In this document: one piece after another, positions 8,986 through 17,236 of the stretch
How positions within the stretch are numbered: the stretch's first letter is position 1
How the letters are laid out: each line of letters starts with the position of its first letter
From: Helicobacter_F equorum
GTDB taxonomy: Bacteria; Campylobacterota; Campylobacteria; Campylobacterales; Helicobacteraceae
Assembly (NCBI RefSeq): GCF_042649585.1
Contig: NZ_JBHRZM010000004.1
Span: 62,001 to 126,000, forward strand
Reading direction: 5' to 3'
DNA length: 64,000 nucleotides
Program-made: the position numbers and the translations under genes
Notes under the pieces: generated by a model
The model's input: the letters and a program-made list of their open reading frames with translations, nothing else
Told to the model about the DNA's origin: nothing
Database searches by the model: none

Positions 8986-10072
8986 AAATAAACTCCTCTA
9001 AATTATTATTATCTATATTTCTAGAAAATTCTGTGCGTATCGTATATTCATCAATAATATTATTTAAAAATGCATCTACAAAAATATCTTTTTTTAATGG
9101 AGATATAATTGGCTTAGATGGACGATATTTAACTCCTTTTAACTTATCAATCTTTCTTTTGTTGTCAAATTCTTCCTCTAACTCTTTACTTAGCCTATTG
9201 TATTCTTTCCAGCTAATTTTTTTATTGTCAGCATAATAGTAAAAAATTGCAAGCCTGCTTATATGTTTTTTAGATGAGAACCCCAATATTTTTTTATTAG
9301 TAATACTCATATCATCTTTTGCAATATCATCTAATTCATCTATCTCATTACTAGCCAAAAGATGAAAGGCAAATTTATTGCACCATTTTTCCTCTGAATT
9401 AACATCTGCGTTAAAAATATTTTTATCAATATGCTCTCTCTTTAATAGATAATGCCCAAGCTCGTGTGCTAAAGTAAAAATCTCTCTTTTTCTTGATTGT
9501 TGTTTTTTTAAAACTATAACATTTGGCTCTATAAAAAAACCACATAAATTGCTTTTATATTTTAACTTTGGAGATTGCACCTCTTCTATTACAAGAATAT
9601 TGTATTCGGCAAGATTATCTATAAAAGATTGCAAAAATTTTTTATCATCTTTTATGTTATTTGCTAGCAAAAATTGCATTTGCTTGGCAACCTCTCTGGG
9701 ATTATCATTGATATTAAATTGTCCAAACTTTCTTGTTGAAAAATTAAAATTAGTTATTTTTGCTAATCCCGAAATATAAGAAATTTCTTGTTCTATTTTA
9801 CTAATTAATTGTTTATCACCCACATTTAATTTTTCTTGGATATTGTTCTTTCTAAATAAAATACTTGATTGTTTATTGTCAATAGAATTGGGGTTTGTAT
9901 AAAAATCTAAACCCCTTTTAAAAATATTATCTATTTTATTTAAAATTGTTTTTGTTAATGGATTTTTAATTTGTTTAACTCCAATATACCCTGCAAGTTC
10001 ATTAATAGAATTAAAATCAAATAATTCCAATAAATAATTTAATCTATCAAAATTGATATTTATATTAGCCAT
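8978..10072 (-). CDS. ImmA/IrrE family metallo-endopeptidase domain protein
   Basis: A 364-residue protein with the zinc motif HELGH in FTLAHELGHYLLKREH, followed by a second acidic region EEKWCNKFAFHLLAS, as in ImmA/IrrE peptidases. The N-terminal ~80 residues (DFNSINELAGYIGVK...) look like the degenerate DNA-binding region often fused to this domain. Such proteins act as antitoxins or as proteases releasing repression. The gene overlaps the PIN-domain gene by 8 bases, suggesting an antitoxin or regulator role. Base composition is more AT-rich than the flanking core genes, consistent with acquisition. Confidence 0.75.
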   Translation of the reverse strand: MANININFDRLNYLLELFDFNSINELAGYIGVKQIKNPLTKTILNKIDNIFKRGLDFYTNPNSIDNKQSSILFRKNNIQEKLNVGDKQLISKIEQEISYISGLAKITNFNFSTRKFGQFNINDNPREVAKQMQFLLANNIKDDKKFLQSFIDNLAEYNILVIEEVQSPKLKYKSNLCGFFIEPNVIVLKKQQSRKREIFTLAHELGHYLLKREHIDKNIFNADVNSEEKWCNKFAFHLLASNEIDELDDIAKDDMSITNKKILGFSSKKHISRLAIFYYYADNKKISWKEYNRLSKELEEEFDNKRKIDKLKGVKYRPSKPIISPLKKDIFVDAFLNNIIDEYTIRTEFSRNIDNNNLEEFIYG

Positions 10073-10143
10073 TATTATTCTGCTTTTTTCTTATTTTTTC
10101 TTTCTTCTTAAATTTTATCCAATTTATACCAAATAATTCAAGC

Positions 10144-10326
10144 TTACTTTAAATATATTTCCCTCTGTAAATCCTCTATGCTCTCTTTTAGTGCGGAGAT
10201 TCCGCCAAAGTCATTAATGATTTCTTGCATAGAGCCAAGTGAGCTAAGCTCTAGCAAAGTGCTAATGTCATTGAAGTTTTTTATTTCCCACCCCTGTGGC
10301 AAATGTGTCATTGTGTTATTTGGCAT
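10144..10326 (-). pseudogene. chimeric scar: HsdS-like start fused to HsdR C-terminus
   Basis: This 60-codon frame is built from two known pieces. Residues 1-18 (THLPQGWEIKNF) look like the beginning of an HsdS TRD. Residues 19-58 (ISTLLELSSLGSMQEIINDF and on) are almost identical to the last 40 residues of HsdR. It overlaps the rloB 3' end by 11 bases. It is best read as a recombination scar carrying a duplicated hsdR end and the remnant of another hsdS, not as a working gene. Confidence 0.75.
10153..10268. repeat. 116-bp direct repeat, copy 1 (hsdR 3' end)
   Basis: Matches 12301-12416 in the same orientation with two mismatches by eye, both near its left end (CTCTGTAAAT versus CTTTGCAAAT). 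The other copy is the true hsdR 3' end. The pair brackets rloA and rloB. Confidence 0.9.
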
Positions 10327-10951
10327 TGTGTAACTCTTTGAATTTAGAGGCGAGTTTGTACATAAAGGTATATGGGCTTGTGTAATTATTATCTTCGGCT
10401 TCCTTGTTTGCCTTTATGGCATTTTCAATTGCTTGATTAAATTTATCTTCTATTAGTTGAGCAAAAGACTTATAGCTTTTTGAATAATCTTTGATATGGG
10501 TTTTTAAATAATTGCTGATTAATTTATCACAAGGGCTATTTTTGTTATCTGTATGAAAGTTTGCTGTAGTGTATGTAAAATGCAAAAGTATCCAAAACTC
10601 AAAGCAAGGGTTTGAAACAATCGCTTCAAAATTATATTTTTTGCATTTTTCCAATGCTTCATCAAAGGTTGAATGCGTATCTTTATCAAATACACAATAA
10701 ACTTTACTATAAGAATGATCTTTATGTTTTCCTTTGGCAAATGTCACAATCTGCAAAGGATTCGATTTTTTGCTTGAGATGATATTTATCCTTACATTGC
10801 TTAATCTAAAAAAATCTTTTAGTTGTTTTAGATAATTGATTTCGGTTTTTTCACCCTCGCACACTATTAGTATGACTTCATTTGTTTCTCGTTCTGAGTG
10901 TCTTTTTCTTAGGTTTGTATTTCTTTTTTTATGCAAATCATCACTGCCCAT
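10316..10951 (-). CDS. rloB: RloB-like TOPRIM-type nuclease
   Basis: RloB family protein of about 211 residues. The motif VCEGEKTEINYL near the N-terminus and the acidic VFDKD about 70 residues later fit a TOPRIM metal site, so a nuclease role is inferred. RloB partners an AAA ATPase (RloA) beside type I R-M genes in Campylobacter, and related pairs (AbiL) give phage abortive infection. I chose ATG at 10951, preceded by a GGAG site and overlapping the rloA stop by 11 bases. The frame is open up to 10999, but that longer start lacks a ribosome site. Confidence 0.8.
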   Translation of the reverse strand: MGSDDLHKKRNTNLRKRHSERETNEVILIVCEGEKTEINYLKQLKDFFRLSNVRINIISSKKSNPLQIVTFAKGKHKDHSYSKVYCVFDKDTHSTFDEALEKCKKYNFEAIVSNPCFEFWILLHFTYTTANFHTDNKNSPCDKLISNYLKTHIKDYSKSYKSFAQLIEDKFNQAIENAIKANKEAEDNNYTSPYTFMYKLASKFKELHNAK

Positions 10952-12221
10952 TATCGCTCCAAGATGATAGTATCTCTTTGAAATAAGGCAAAGCCCCAAA
11001 ACGCCCCAAAAGATAATCGCTTTCTAAATTTGTTTTATCCTTTCTGACTTTAAAATCACTTAGTGGATAAAGCTTGGTGGCTTTGTTTTGTTTCTCGCAA
11101 AACCAAATTTGATCTCTTCTAAATATATCTTGATTTAGAATAGAAGTATCGTGAGTAGTGAATATCAATTGTGCATTATGCTGGTTTAATTCTTTGTTAT
11201 GAAAGAGTTCTACCAAAAATTTTGTCATTAATGGATGAAAATGTGTGTTTAGCTCATCAATTACAATTAGATATCCTTTTTCTAGGGTGTCTATCCAGGG
11301 CCCAATTAATTTAAAAAATTTTTGCGTCCCTTTTGATTCTAAGGCTATGTTAAAACCGACCCTGCTACCCTTTTGGTCTGTATGTATAATTTGTATATTC
11401 TGTTTTATTAATCTTCCGGTATTGTCCAATTTTTCTTGTTTGAGATTCTGTGAAATAGATTTCTCTTGGATTAATTCAGTTATATTTAATTCTTCGTGCT
11501 TAATCCAAATATCCTCGATATCTAAATCAACTTTTTTTAAGCAATTAATAATTTTTGTATTACCCTTTTCTATTAGCTTAATCGTGACCTCTTGTGCATC
11601 ACTCCAGTGATCTTCAGCAGCTATTTTCAGGTTGTCTAAAAAAAAATCAAATACAGGTTTTAATTGTTTGCTGTTAAATTGAGTGGCTATAGATAAATAT
11701 AAAGCATTCTCCCTTGTATTATTGGCCCATAGCTGTTTGGAGCCTAGAAATTTTGCCCCAAATGTGTAATGATATTTTTTTTCTTTTTCACTATAGATTC
11801 TTTCAAACCATTTTTGTGCTCGATTGCTTTCACTAAAGACTAGAAGCCATTCTTCTAAAATCTTTTCCGTATTTAAAATAAAACCATATTGATACCTTAT
11901 GTCATCTTGTATAAAAATGATTTCAAATTTTGTGGGTTTATCCTCATCACTTCCTAAAACAAAAGGCATTATAGGTAGTTCATCTCCTCTCTGACTTTTT
12001 GCACTTGATGTAATAATTTGTCTCATGGCTATCAAAGCTTTTATTATATTTGATTTTCCAGCGGCATTTGCTCCATAAATCACACTGCTTTTTAGTAGCG
12101 TTAGTTTTTTGTCGTTATTTGTGTGAGAATCTAAAAAGGTTTTATCGCTACTTGCCACCATACTAAAAACTTGCTCACCTTGAATGGAAAAAAAATTTCT
12201 CACCCTAAATTCTACTAACAT
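10941..12221 (-). CDS. rloA: RloA-like AAA/ABC-type ATPase
   Basis: OLD/AAA_15-type ATPase of about 426 residues. Walker A is YGANAAGKSN (about residue 45), Walker B is IVIDELNTHFHP, and the switch histidine is in FTTHDTSIL. It pairs with the overlapping rloB downstream. The order hsdR-rloA-rloB-hsdS-hsdM is that of Campylobacter jejuni type I loci. It probably acts as the sensor or regulator of the RloB nuclease in phage defence. The start at 12221 (MLVEFRVRNFFS) is preferred over the frame's first ATG at 12260 because of an upstream GGAGCAAGG site and the family N-terminus. Confidence 0.85.
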   Translation of the reverse strand: MLVEFRVRNFFSIQGEQVFSMVASSDKTFLDSHTNNDKKLTLLKSSVIYGANAAGKSNIIKALIAMRQIITSSAKSQRGDELPIMPFVLGSDEDKPTKFEIIFIQDDIRYQYGFILNTEKILEEWLLVFSESNRAQKWFERIYSEKEKKYHYTFGAKFLGSKQLWANNTRENALYLSIATQFNSKQLKPVFDFFLDNLKIAAEDHWSDAQEVTIKLIEKGNTKIINCLKKVDLDIEDIWIKHEELNITELIQEKSISQNLKQEKLDNTGRLIKQNIQIIHTDQKGSRVGFNIALESKGTQKFFKLIGPWIDTLEKGYLIVIDELNTHFHPLMTKFLVELFHNKELNQHNAQLIFTTHDTSILNQDIFRRDQIWFCEKQNKATKLYPLSDFKVRKDKTNLESDYLLGRFGALPYFKEILSSWSDNGQ

Positions 12222-12291
12222 ACCTTGCTCCAAAATAATTTTAGAGCATAATTTTAACAAAAAATCTCAAATTTATTCTTAAAAATATATT

Positions 12292-14619
12292 TTATACCCC
12301 ATATATTTCCCTTTGCAAATCCTCTATGCTCTCTTTTAGTGCGGAGATTCCGCCAAAGTCATTAATGATTTCTTGCATAGAGCCAAGTGAGCTAAGCTCT
12401 AGCAAAGTGCTAATGTTGTCAAAGGCGTTGATTCCGTGTTTTTCATAATATCCGAGCAAAAACTCTATAAGCCTTATAGCTCTTTCTTTATGGAATCTTT
12501 GCAAAAAGCCACTTTTTCTCACGCTTATCACTCGCTCACTGCGTGATACTATCTCGCTGCTAAAGCTAATGTGCGCCAAAATATCATAAATATCGCAATC
12601 TTTTCGCTCAAAAATCTCTTGTAGATTCTCTAGCACTTCATCATCAATCCCCTCATTTTGGAGACTTTTTAAGAATGCTTGTCTATTTTTTGGCTCACTC
12701 CACATCGCCTTTAGTTTCTTTTCGTCATCATAATATGCACCAAGCTTGCCGATGAGAAATTCCAAAAACTCCTTTGTGCCTAGCGGTTTGCCATCTCCTC
12801 CTACATAACGCGTTTGTATATCTAGCACTTGTAGCTTGGTGCTTTTTAGGTGAATCACTACCTTTTGGCTTGGCGTTTCATCTGTTTTGTTTGATTGTTT
12901 GTTGCTTTTGGTGCTTACAGGGAAACTAGTATCAGAATCTGTGTTACTCTCTTCATCTATAGCATTGCTTTCTCCATCCCATTTTGGATCATAAAAAAGC
13001 TTGGTCGCACCAAAAAAATCAAGTATTGTAAAAAAGTCTTTGCCCTCATACACTCTTGTGCCTCGCCCTATGATTTGCTTAAACTCAATCATTGATCCAA
13101 TATTTGCTAAAAGCACGATATTTCGGACATTTTTCGCATCGACACCTGTTGTTAGCATTTTGGAGCTTGTGAGAATCACAGGATAGCTTTTATCATTGTC
13201 TTGAAATTCTTTAAGATAGTTTAGTCCTATAGTCCCCTCATCGCTTGTAACTCTCACACAATAATCATCTCTTTTAACCTTTTTGTGTGCATCAATAGCG
13301 ATTTTTATAGCACTTGCGTGGGCTTGATTGACACAAAAGATAATCGTTTTATCCATAGGATTGATAAGCTCTAGAATCTTTTTGGCGATAAATTCGTTGT
13401 ATTTGGGTAGTGTGATCTCACGCTCAAATTTGATTGGTGCATAATGTCCGCTTTGTAGTTCGCCTTGCACGATGTCATCGGGGTTGTATGTATAGCCATC
13501 GCTTAGAGTGGTGATGATACGCTTGACTTTATAAGGCGTGAGAAAGCCATCTTCTATCCCAGTTTTTAGGCTGTATTCATACACAGCGTTGCCAAAATAT
13601 TTGTAAGTATCTACATTATCGCTTCGCTTTGGCGTGGCAGTAAGCCCCAAATGCACTGCACTTTCAAAATAATCTAGCACAGCCCTCCAGCTCCCCTCTT
13701 GATTGGCTCCGCCTCTATGGCATTCATCTATGATAATAAGATCAAAGAAATCTTTTGGGTATTGCAAATACAACTTGCTTTCTTCTTTGTGCCTGTCTTG
13801 TTGAGCATCTTCTTGAATATTCTCCTCGCTACTTAGGCTTTGATAGATACCAAAAAACACATCAGCACTTGTAGGCACTTTGTCTTGATTTTTGTGTATC
13901 TCTCCTGCACTAATCTCTTTGCAATCTCCCTCTATAGGATTAAACTCGTTTAAAGCTTGATTTCGCAAGGTAATGCGATCACAAAGAAAGAGAATCTTTG
14001 GCTTTCTATTAGTGTTATCAAGATTCCATTTTGCTTGCAGGAGGCGGTAGCAAAGCGCAAAGGCGATAGTTGTCTTGCCTGTGCCAGTAGCGAGGGTGAG
14101 TAAGATTCGCTTTTTGTCATTGATAAGGGCTTGTATCACTCTATCTACGGCTATTTTTTGATAATAACGCAATGGCTTTTGTGGGATATAGAGTTCTTTT
14201 TGGGTTAGGAGTTTGTGGTGCCATTCCAAAAGGTTACCAAAAGTCCTATCAAAGAGAATCTGTGGGCTTGGAAACTCATCTATATAGCGACCTTGTGAAT
14301 CTAGTCTATCGTATTCATAAATTTCTGTGCCATTTGTAGCATACACAAAACGCACACCAAGAATCTCGCCATATTCTATGGCTTGAGATAATCCATCTAG
14401 TGAATCTTTGCTAAGCCTTTTTGCTTCGATAACGGCTAGATTGTTGTTTTGAAAGCAAAGCAAGTAATCGGCAAATTTTCTAACACCCCTTTTGCCTCCA
14501 AGCAGTTTTCTACCATCGGTAAAATAATATTCACGCTTGATAAAATCCTCGCTCCAGCCAGAATCTTTAAGTTTGGTATCGATAAATTTGATTCTTGTAT
14601 CCGTTTCTCCTAATGGCAT
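12292..14619 (-). CDS. hsdR: type I restriction enzyme, R subunit
   Basis: Motor and nuclease subunit of 775 residues, EcoEI-like in size. The N-terminal PD-(D/E)xK domain has ADYLLCFQNNNLAVIEAKR; the helicase Walker A is LATGTGKTT and the DEAD-box-like motif is IDECHRGG. Motif VI is in QIIGRGTRVYEG, followed by a C-terminal assembly region. It is the first gene of the minus-strand defence locus. The last 116 bases are duplicated at 10153-10268, on the far side of rloAB. No disruption is visible, so restriction is probably intact. Confidence 0.95.
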   Translation of the reverse strand: MPLGETDTRIKFIDTKLKDSGWSEDFIKREYYFTDGRKLLGGKRGVRKFADYLLCFQNNNLAVIEAKRLSKDSLDGLSQAIEYGEILGVRFVYATNGTEIYEYDRLDSQGRYIDEFPSPQILFDRTFGNLLEWHHKLLTQKELYIPQKPLRYYQKIAVDRVIQALINDKKRILLTLATGTGKTTIAFALCYRLLQAKWNLDNTNRKPKILFLCDRITLRNQALNEFNPIEGDCKEISAGEIHKNQDKVPTSADVFFGIYQSLSSEENIQEDAQQDRHKEESKLYLQYPKDFFDLIIIDECHRGGANQEGSWRAVLDYFESAVHLGLTATPKRSDNVDTYKYFGNAVYEYSLKTGIEDGFLTPYKVKRIITTLSDGYTYNPDDIVQGELQSGHYAPIKFEREITLPKYNEFIAKKILELINPMDKTIIFCVNQAHASAIKIAIDAHKKVKRDDYCVRVTSDEGTIGLNYLKEFQDNDKSYPVILTSSKMLTTGVDAKNVRNIVLLANIGSMIEFKQIIGRGTRVYEGKDFFTILDFFGATKLFYDPKWDGESNAIDEESNTDSDTSFPVSTKSNKQSNKTDETPSQKVVIHLKSTKLQVLDIQTRYVGGDGKPLGTKEFLEFLIGKLGAYYDDEKKLKAMWSEPKNRQAFLKSLQNEGIDDEVLENLQEIFERKDCDIYDILAHISFSSEIVSRSERVISVRKSGFLQRFHKERAIRLIEFLLGYYEKHGINAFDNISTLLELSSLGSMQEIINDFGGISALKESIEDLQREIYGV
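12301..12416. repeat. 116-bp direct repeat, copy 2 (hsdR 3' end)
   Basis: The in-gene copy of the repeat at 10153-10268. Recombination between the copies would remove rloAB and regenerate an hsdR with the slightly different ending EIYLK instead of EIYGV. Confidence 0.9.
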
Positions 14620-14804
14620 CCATACTCTCCATAAAAATATACATTATAATCGGTTTCTTGGCATTTGTCTATATGAATCTTATGTAGATTGGTTTATATC
14701 TAAGCAAGATACGTATGACAGAGGGGGTATGCAGATCTTTAGACTTGCACATCGGTCCCACTCATCAAACATAATCCCATTTATTTCTCTTTTTGTAGAT
14801 TTTT

Positions 14805-14813
14805 TGCTATAAT
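14805..14813 (+). promoter_or_regulatory. extended -10 promoter upstream of rplY-pth
   Basis: TGCTATAAT (TGn plus consensus TATAAT), 36 bases before the rplY ATG, in the 229-base gap divergent from hsdR. Extended -10 elements without a good -35 are typical of Helicobacter sigma-80 promoters. Confidence 0.7.
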
Positions 14814-14848
14814 CTCGCCTTTTTAAGTTTTTACAAAAAGGATTACAA

Positions 14849-15385
14849 ATGTTAGAAGGTATTATTAGAGAGAGTATTTCTAAAGCAGCGGCAAAGGCTT
14901 TGCGAAACAATGGTTATCTAATTGCCAATATCTATGGAAAAGGACAAGAAAATATCCATTGCGCATTTAAACTCAATGATTTCATAAAAGAAATCAAGAG
15001 TAAGGCAAACTTGATTTTTGAAGTGAAAATCGGTGGAAAAAGTTATGATGTCGTTGTCCAAGAATATCAAAAAGATCCTGTTACAGATATTCTTAAACAC
15101 GTGGATTTATTGTTAGCTCAAAAAGGTGTGGTGAGCAAATTTAAAGTTCCAGTAAAAACAAAAGGTAACGCAAAAGGGCTAAAAAACAAAGGTGTGCTTT
15201 TTATCTCTACAAAGCGTATCAGTGTGCAATGCACTCCAGAGAGTTTGCCAAATGCTTATGAGCTTGACGTAACTGATTTGGATGTAGGAGATTCTATCCT
15301 CGTGCGGGATTTACCAGAAATTAGTGGTGTTAGAGTTCTCAATAATCAAGATGTTGCTGTAGTTGGTGTCATCAAAGCAAAATAG
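14849..15385 (+). CDS. rplY: 50S ribosomal protein L25/general stress protein Ctc
   Basis: A 178-residue long-form L25 (CTC-type) that binds 5S rRNA. It begins MLEGIIRESISKAAAKALRN, has VVVQEYQKDPVTDILKHVDLL in the L25 fold and a C-terminal TL5-like domain ending in VVGVIKAK. It has a clear ribosome site (AAAGGATTACAA) and its own extended -10 promoter. It is followed by pth with nearly no gap, a widespread pairing in bacteria. Confidence 0.95.
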   Translation: MLEGIIRESISKAAAKALRNNGYLIANIYGKGQENIHCAFKLNDFIKEIKSKANLIFEVKIGGKSYDVVVQEYQKDPVTDILKHVDLLLAQKGVVSKFKVPVKTKGNAKGLKNKGVLFISTKRISVQCTPESLPNAYELDVTDLDVGDSILVRDLPEISGVRVLNNQDVAVVGVIKAK

Positions 15386-15399
15386 TTTTGTATGCAGCA

Positions 15400-16011
15400 A
15401 TGCAGTCTAAAGAGTGCTTACTGATCGTTGGTCTTGGAAATCCCGGCGAAAAATATGCACGCACACGACATAACATCGGTTTTATTATTCTTGATGTGTT
15501 TGCAAAACACCATCATCTCACTTGGGATTGTGATAAAAAATCCCAAGCTTTTTGTGCGTGTCTTAGCACCCCACACGCTTCTATCTTTTGTCTCAAGCCG
15601 CAAACATTTATGAATCTCTCCGGCGAGAGTATCGCTTCGTTTTACAAATATCATACGATCACACAAATGCTTGTCATACACGATGATATGGATCTTTGCC
15701 TTGGGGCTGTGCGATTTAAGCAAGGTGGATCAAGTGGCGGACATAATGGACTAAAATCTCTAGATTCTCTTTGTGGGAATGTGTATATGCGTATGCGTTG
15801 TGGGATTGGTAAGCCAACACTTAGCCAATCCAAACCAAAAGAACAATGCGTTATTGATTACGTGCTTGGTGATTTCACGCATACAGAACAAGAAACTCTA
15901 GATTCTCTATGTGTTTATGGTATAAAAGCACTAGATTTTTTTATTACCAACCCAACACTACAAGCCATACAAAACGCATATAATACCAAGAATGTTAAAG
16001 ATATTATTTAG
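15400..16011 (+). CDS. pth: peptidyl-tRNA hydrolase
   Basis: Releases tRNA from peptidyl-tRNA dropped off the ribosome. The N-terminal LIVGLGNPGEKYARTRHNIGF holds the family Asn and catalytic His. The second motif FMNLSGESI and the DDMDL/GGHNGLKSL motifs are also intact. ATG at 15400 is preferred; an in-frame TTG at 15388 just after the rplY stop would add four residues. The gene is coupled to rplY. Confidence 0.95.
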   Translation: MQSKECLLIVGLGNPGEKYARTRHNIGFIILDVFAKHHHLTWDCDKKSQAFCACLSTPHASIFCLKPQTFMNLSGESIASFYKYHTITQMLVIHDDMDLCLGAVRFKQGGSSGGHNGLKSLDSLCGNVYMRMRCGIGKPTLSQSKPKEQCVIDYVLGDFTHTEQETLDSLCVYGIKALDFFITNPTLQAIQNAYNTKNVKDII

Positions 16012-16057
16012 GGAATTTTTATAAAATGCAAGTTTGTATCATCACAAAGGGGTAAAA

Positions 16058-17236
16058 ATGTATCAAAACTTTAAGCGACTACTCTTTAAACTAGACGCAG
16101 AGAAAGCTCATAATCTTACTGAATTATTTTTGCGCAAAATTGCACCACTGCCTTTGGTGCAAGACTTGTTGGCATGGCAATTTGTGCGATATGACAAAAG
16201 ACTTACAAACACTCTAGATTCTTTATGTTTTCCAAACCCTGTGGGTATTAGTGCTGGATTTGACAAAAATGCGACGATGATAAAAGGACTTAGTGCGTTG
16301 GGGTTTGGGTTTGTTGAAGTTGGCACAATCACGCAAGCTCCACAAAGTGGCAACCCAAAACCAAGGTTATTCCGATTTCCGCAAGCACATAGCCTGCAAA
16401 ATATGATGGGTTTTAATAATGCTGGTGTTAGCAAGATTGCCAAACACCTCCAACAATGCTATCCTTTTTCTATCCCTATTGGTGCAAATATTGGAAAAAA
16501 TAAAATTATTGCGCAAAGCGATTCTTTGCAAAATTATGAAAATACGCTCAAAGAGTTATTGAATCTAGCGGATTATTTTGTGTTTAATATTTCTAGCCCA
16601 AATACCCCAAAACTTCGCGATTTGCAAAACAAAAGTTTTGTTGCCTCGTTGTTTAAAATGGCATGCCAACACACGCAAAAACCTGTATTCTTAAAGATTT
16701 CACCCGATATGCATACCGATGATATGCTAGAAGTTATAGAATCTGCCATAAAGCATGGATGTAGAGGTATCATTGCCACAAATACGAGTATTGACTATAG
16801 TTTGTTGCAAGGTGCAAAGGATCAAGGAGGGATTAGTGGCGAGGCTCTCAAAGAGCGTTCAAGAGAAGTCTTTGCAAGTATTGCAAAAGAATTTTTTAGC
16901 AAAACACTTCTTATCTCTTCTGGTGGTATTGACAACGCCAATGAAGCATATGAGCGGATCAAAATGGGGGCTTCACTTGTGCAAATTTATACGGGACTTA
17001 TTTATCAAGGTCCTTCACTTCTTAAACGCATCAACGAAGGAATTATAGAAAATCTTGAGGCTGATGGATTCCATCATATTTCTGAAGCCATAGGTGTTAA
17101 CCACACCAAAAAATCAAAAAATGATGGTGAAATACAAGTAGCCCAATCTAGTGAATCTCAAACAACCCAATCCCCAAAAAGCAAAAGACCAAAAACTCCA
17201 ACAAAACGTATCAAAGCTGATGAGGCAGATATATAA
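16058..17236 (+). CDS. pyrD: dihydroorotate dehydrogenase (quinone), class 2
   Basis: Membrane-associated FMN enzyme that oxidises dihydroorotate with quinone in pyrimidine synthesis. Visible motifs are NPVGISAGFDKNATMI, VEVGTIT, NPKPRLFRFP, the substrate-contacting NISSPNTPKLRDLQ and the late ISSGGIDNANEA with its phosphate-binding loop. Start: ATG 16058 after an AAAGGGGT site; an upstream in-frame TTG at 16034 is rejected. The C-terminus carries an unusual ~50-residue hydrophilic tail rich in Lys, Gln, Ser and Pro, not part of the catalytic fold. Its stop overlaps the next ATG (TAATG). Confidence 0.95.
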   Translation: MYQNFKRLLFKLDAEKAHNLTELFLRKIAPLPLVQDLLAWQFVRYDKRLTNTLDSLCFPNPVGISAGFDKNATMIKGLSALGFGFVEVGTITQAPQSGNPKPRLFRFPQAHSLQNMMGFNNAGVSKIAKHLQQCYPFSIPIGANIGKNKIIAQSDSLQNYENTLKELLNLADYFVFNISSPNTPKLRDLQNKSFVASLFKMACQHTQKPVFLKISPDMHTDDMLEVIESAIKHGCRGIIATNTSIDYSLLQGAKDQGGISGEALKERSREVFASIAKEFFSKTLLISSGGIDNANEAYERIKMGASLVQIYTGLIYQGPSLLKRINEGIIENLEADGFHHISEAIGVNHTKKSKNDGEIQVAQSSESQTTQSPKSKRPKTPTKRIKADEADI

